In this document: one piece after another, positions 12,871-14,194 of the stretch
Numbering within the stretch: position 1 is the stretch's first letter
Layout: each line of letters opens with the position of its first letter
DNA from: an uncultured Collinsella sp.
GTDB lineage: Bacteria; Actinomycetota; Coriobacteriia; Coriobacteriales; Coriobacteriaceae
Reading direction: 5' to 3'
Length of the DNA stretch: 14,194 bases
Assembly (NCBI GenBank): GCA_902470835.1
Contig: CABRHR010000052.1
Span: forward strand, 1 to 14,194
Made by a program: the position numbers and the translations under genes
Notes under the pieces: model-generated
Seen by the model: only the letters and a program-made list of their open reading frames with translations
Told to the model about the DNA's origin: nothing
The model's database searches: none

Positions 12871-12899
12871 ATTCTACCCACGAATGACTTTTTGGACAA
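12871..12899 (-). promoter_or_regulatory. Convergent antisense promoter
   Basis: On the minus strand TTGTCC (12894-12899) and TAGAAT (12871-12876) are separated by 17 bp. The -10 matches consensus at five of six positions and the -35 at four. The -10 is the same GGTAGAAT block found in the sense promoter, so both RNAs would start with nearly the same sequence (TCGACGGCAG versus TTGACGGCAG). Confidence 0.5.
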
Positions 12900-12953
12900 T
12901 TGGTAACGCCGCTTCAAAAGCCAGGCACAACTGGCACAACCTAGGCGGTCGCT

Positions 12954-12988
12954 GAATGCGACAAAGGGACTGTCCTTTTGTCGCATTC
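12954..12988. repeat. REP-like palindrome, copy 2
   Basis: GAATGCGACAAAGGGAC (12954-12970) and GTCCTTTTGTCGCATTC (12972-12988) are 17-nt arms around a single T, complementary except for one G-U position. The core GACAAAGGGAC is shared with copy 1 at 12524-12550. The differing flanks (GTG versus GAATGC) are compensated on both sides, which suggests selection for the hairpin. Confidence 0.8.
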
Positions 12989-13010
12989 AAATATTGCCTT
13001 TACGTGTTGA

Positions 13011-13055
13011 TGCACACGGTGTGCAATAATACTCGGACTGTGCAATAGCGCACAG
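13011..13055. promoter_or_regulatory. Paired palindromes upstream of the second tetR gene
   Basis: TGCACAC and GTGTGCA around a single G (13011-13025), and CTGTGC and GCACAG around AATAGC (13038-13055), both use TGTGC/GCACA half-sites. The word TGTGCAATA occurs in each. They lie 22-66 bp before the TTG start and are candidate autoregulatory operators. TTGATG (13007-13012) could be a -35 element, but its -10 is unclear. Confidence 0.5.
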
Positions 13056-13076
13056 ACTGAGTAACAAGGAGGACGC

Positions 13077-13787
13077 TTGTCCCAACTCGAGAAATGCGAT
13101 CGTCGATCTCTTCGCTCGCAGCGCGCCCTTCGCCAGGCGCTTGCCGACGAGCTTGCCGAAAGCGGCGATCTTTCGCGCGTTAACGTCGCGTCGCTCACCG
13201 AGCGTGCTGGCCTTACGCGCCGCACGTTCTATTCGCACTACCGCGATATTCCCGACTTTATCAATCAAATCGAGGACGGCTTGCTGGCCGAGATCCGTGA
13301 GCGCATTGAGCTCATCACCGCAGCTCAGCTGCCCGACCTCTATCACAACATCGATGAGCTCGAGCCGGCACCCGGTTCGGTTGAGCTGCTGCGTTATCTT
13401 GCGGCCAATCGCGACTTAATCGGTGCGCTGCTGGGTCCGGGCGGCGACCAGGCCTTCATTAAAAGGATTATCGACACCGCGCGTGAGGCTGTGGTGCCGC
13501 GTGCGCAGACGGGCATTTTGGGCCTGGCGCTGGGCACGTTCTTTGACTACTACGTCACCTACGTCGTGAGTGCCGAGGTCGGCATGATTCAGCGCTGGTT
13601 TGAGCGTGGGCTCACCGAATCGCCCGAGGCCATGGCGCGCATTATGACGGTGCTCGCTTTTGTGCGCCCTGGTGACCTGTATGGCCAACCCATCGATATC
13701 AACGTGCCGGAATACGGCATGAAGCTATTGAACCTGCAGCTCGAGGACGCGGCCGACACCACCGCAGCCGTCGAGTCCAACAACTAA
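13077..13787 (+). CDS. TetR/AcrR-family transcriptional regulator
   Basis: This 236-residue DNA-binding protein has a TetR-like N-terminal domain at about residues 10-60: RRSLRSQRALRQALADEL, then VASLTERAGLTRRTFYSHYRD, where the recognition helix ends in the typical TFYSHY. The C-terminal helical domain contains LLGPGGDQAFIKRI and FFDYYVTYVVSAEVGMIQRW, resembling the TetR_C class common in Gram-positives. The start is TTG at 13077, with AAGGAGG 4 nt upstream, and no ATG fits the family start. The gene ends 11 bp before the CoA-dehydratase activase gene, so the two are probably one operon. It may control its own transcription through the palindromes at 13011-13055, and a membrane-lipid or acyl-CoA signal would fit the context. 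The ligand is unknown. Confidence 0.85.
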   Translation: MSQLEKCDRRSLRSQRALRQALADELAESGDLSRVNVASLTERAGLTRRTFYSHYRDIPDFINQIEDGLLAEIRERIELITAAQLPDLYHNIDELEPAPGSVELLRYLAANRDLIGALLGPGGDQAFIKRIIDTAREAVVPRAQTGILGLALGTFFDYYVTYVVSAEVGMIQRWFERGLTESPEAMARIMTVLAFVRPGDLYGQPIDINVPEYGMKLLNLQLEDAADTTAAVESNN

Positions 13788-13798
13788 GAGGAGAGACA

Positions 13799-14148
13799 AT
13801 GAGCAAACTCGTCGAGGGCATTAAGGACCGTATGGTCGCTGCCGCGCGTGAGGCTGCACCCGCCGTGGTGGATGCCGCGCAGAAGGCCGCGACCGCAGCT
13901 GCCGAGAAAGTTGCCGAGGCAGTTGCCGATGCCAAGAACGCGGCAGGGGAGACGTCCGTCGCTAGCGAGCCAGCCACCGCCGCTGAGCCCGTAGCCGCCG
14001 TCCACGCCCCCGAAGGCGCGATCTTCAACCCCGAGAACGCCCGCGGCAACCTGCACCTGGGCATCGACGTGGGCTCCACCACCGTCAAGCTCGCCGTGCT
14101 CAACGACGACAACCAGATCGTCTACGCCAAGTACCAGCGCCATCACAC
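13799..14148 (+). CDS. Acyl-CoA dehydratase activase (BadF/BadG/BcrA/BcrD ATPase family), 5' part only
   Basis: This encodes the N-terminal 116 residues of what is normally a very large activator (often over 1,400 residues in gut anaerobes) related to the ATP-dependent activators of 2-hydroxyacyl-CoA and benzoyl-CoA reductase systems. The phosphate-1 loop of the ASKHA ATPase fold is visible as LGIDVGSTTVK (87-97), followed by LAVLNDDNQIVYAKY. Before it come about 50 residues rich in Ala, Lys and Glu that look like an amphipathic helix, then a Pro/Ala linker (EPATAAEPVAAVHAPEG). The ATG at 13799 has GAGGAG 5 nt upstream and follows the tetR stop by 11 bp. The gene is cut by the adapter at 14149. 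The partner dehydratase, and so the substrate, is unseen. Confidence 0.82.
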
Positions 14149-14194
14149 CTGTCTCTTATACACATCTCCGAGCCCACGAGACGCTACGCTATCT
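14149..14194. other. Untrimmed Illumina Nextera i7 adapter (artefact)
   Basis: The 19-bp mosaic end in reverse orientation (CTGTCTCTTATACACATCT) is followed by the read-2 adapter, the index GCTACGCT and ATCT of P7. It is the reverse complement of 2-47 and carries the same index, so the contig ends are read-through adapter and not a biological inverted terminal repeat. Confidence 0.97.

Larger units (their letters stand above)
12605..12878. repeat. Three-block interrupted inverted repeat flanking the small-peptide gene
   Basis: Three collinear segments left of the peptide gene are complementary to three right of it: GGTAGAAT (12605-12612) with 12871-12878, TTGACGGCAG (12621-12630) with 12857-12866 (one mismatch), and GGGCAGCGCC (12642-12651) with 12829-12838 (perfect). 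If one RNA spans the locus, its 5' leader can pair with its 3' region. Alternatively these are worn terminal inverted repeats of a 274-bp non-autonomous element. Confidence 0.7.

Noticed and set aside
1..14194. 46-bp inverted terminal repeats suggesting a linear plasmid or transposon
   Set aside because: The repeats are standard Nextera adapter with index. They are library artefact.

Overview
This is a 14.2-kb assembled fragment from a GC-rich Gram-positive bacterium, most likely a gut Coriobacteriia member such as Collinsella. That placement is an inference. It rests on GC-rich codon use, strong GGAGG-type ribosome sites, a GluBCD-like uptake locus, an acyl-CoA dehydratase activase gene and abundant intergenic palindromes containing AAAGGGAC/GTCCCTTT. 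No rRNA, tRNA, CRISPR array, phage gene or transposase is visible. Both ends (1-47 and 14149-14194) are untrimmed Illumina Nextera i7 adapter carrying the same 8-base index, so the biological sequence is 48-14148 and the two terminal genes are cut artificially.

Layout. (1) 48-2253, minus strand: an amino-acid ABC uptake operon in the order binding lipoprotein, permease, permease (3' end lost), with a promoter upstream and a hairpin between the binding-protein and permease genes. (2) 2450-3652, plus: an iron-dependent alcohol dehydrogenase. (3) 3669-3861: nested CTGTAACA inverted repeats, then a strong bidirectional terminator. (4) 3862-5643, minus: a short, divergent DXS-like thiamine-diphosphate enzyme that appears to lack the two phosphate-binding arginines of true DXS. 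(5) 5872-7428, plus: an HD-domain hydrolase 3 nt from a PF06541-type membrane protein. (6) 7474-9452, plus: ammonium transporter Amt and a P-II protein, with 11-bp-phased repeats upstream and a large inverted repeat between them. (7) 9527-11552, plus: a TetR regulator and an MFS exporter, separated by two matching operators on either side of a terminator. This module looks less GC-rich than its surroundings. (8) 11665-12522, plus: a Cof-type HAD phosphatase whose ribosome site lies in a 15-bp perfect hairpin. (9) 12524-12988: two long palindromes bracketing a 41-residue hydrophobic, basic-tailed peptide gene. (10) 13077-14148, plus: a TetR-family regulator (TTG start) and the 5' end of an acyl-CoA dehydratase activase.

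The best candidate for an undescribed system is the 12570-12899 locus. A tiny membrane peptide has its ribosome site buried in an mRNA hairpin. A bidirectional terminator-like hairpin overlaps its stop codon. A convergent antisense promoter lies downstream. Three collinear inverted-repeat blocks would let the mRNA 5' leader pair with downstream sequence. Together these match the architecture of type I toxin-antitoxin loci, but this is inferred from sequence alone.

The genes combine into a picture of amino-acid and ammonium uptake under nitrogen control, anaerobic alcohol/aldehyde and acyl-CoA metabolism, and a self-regulated efflux module.
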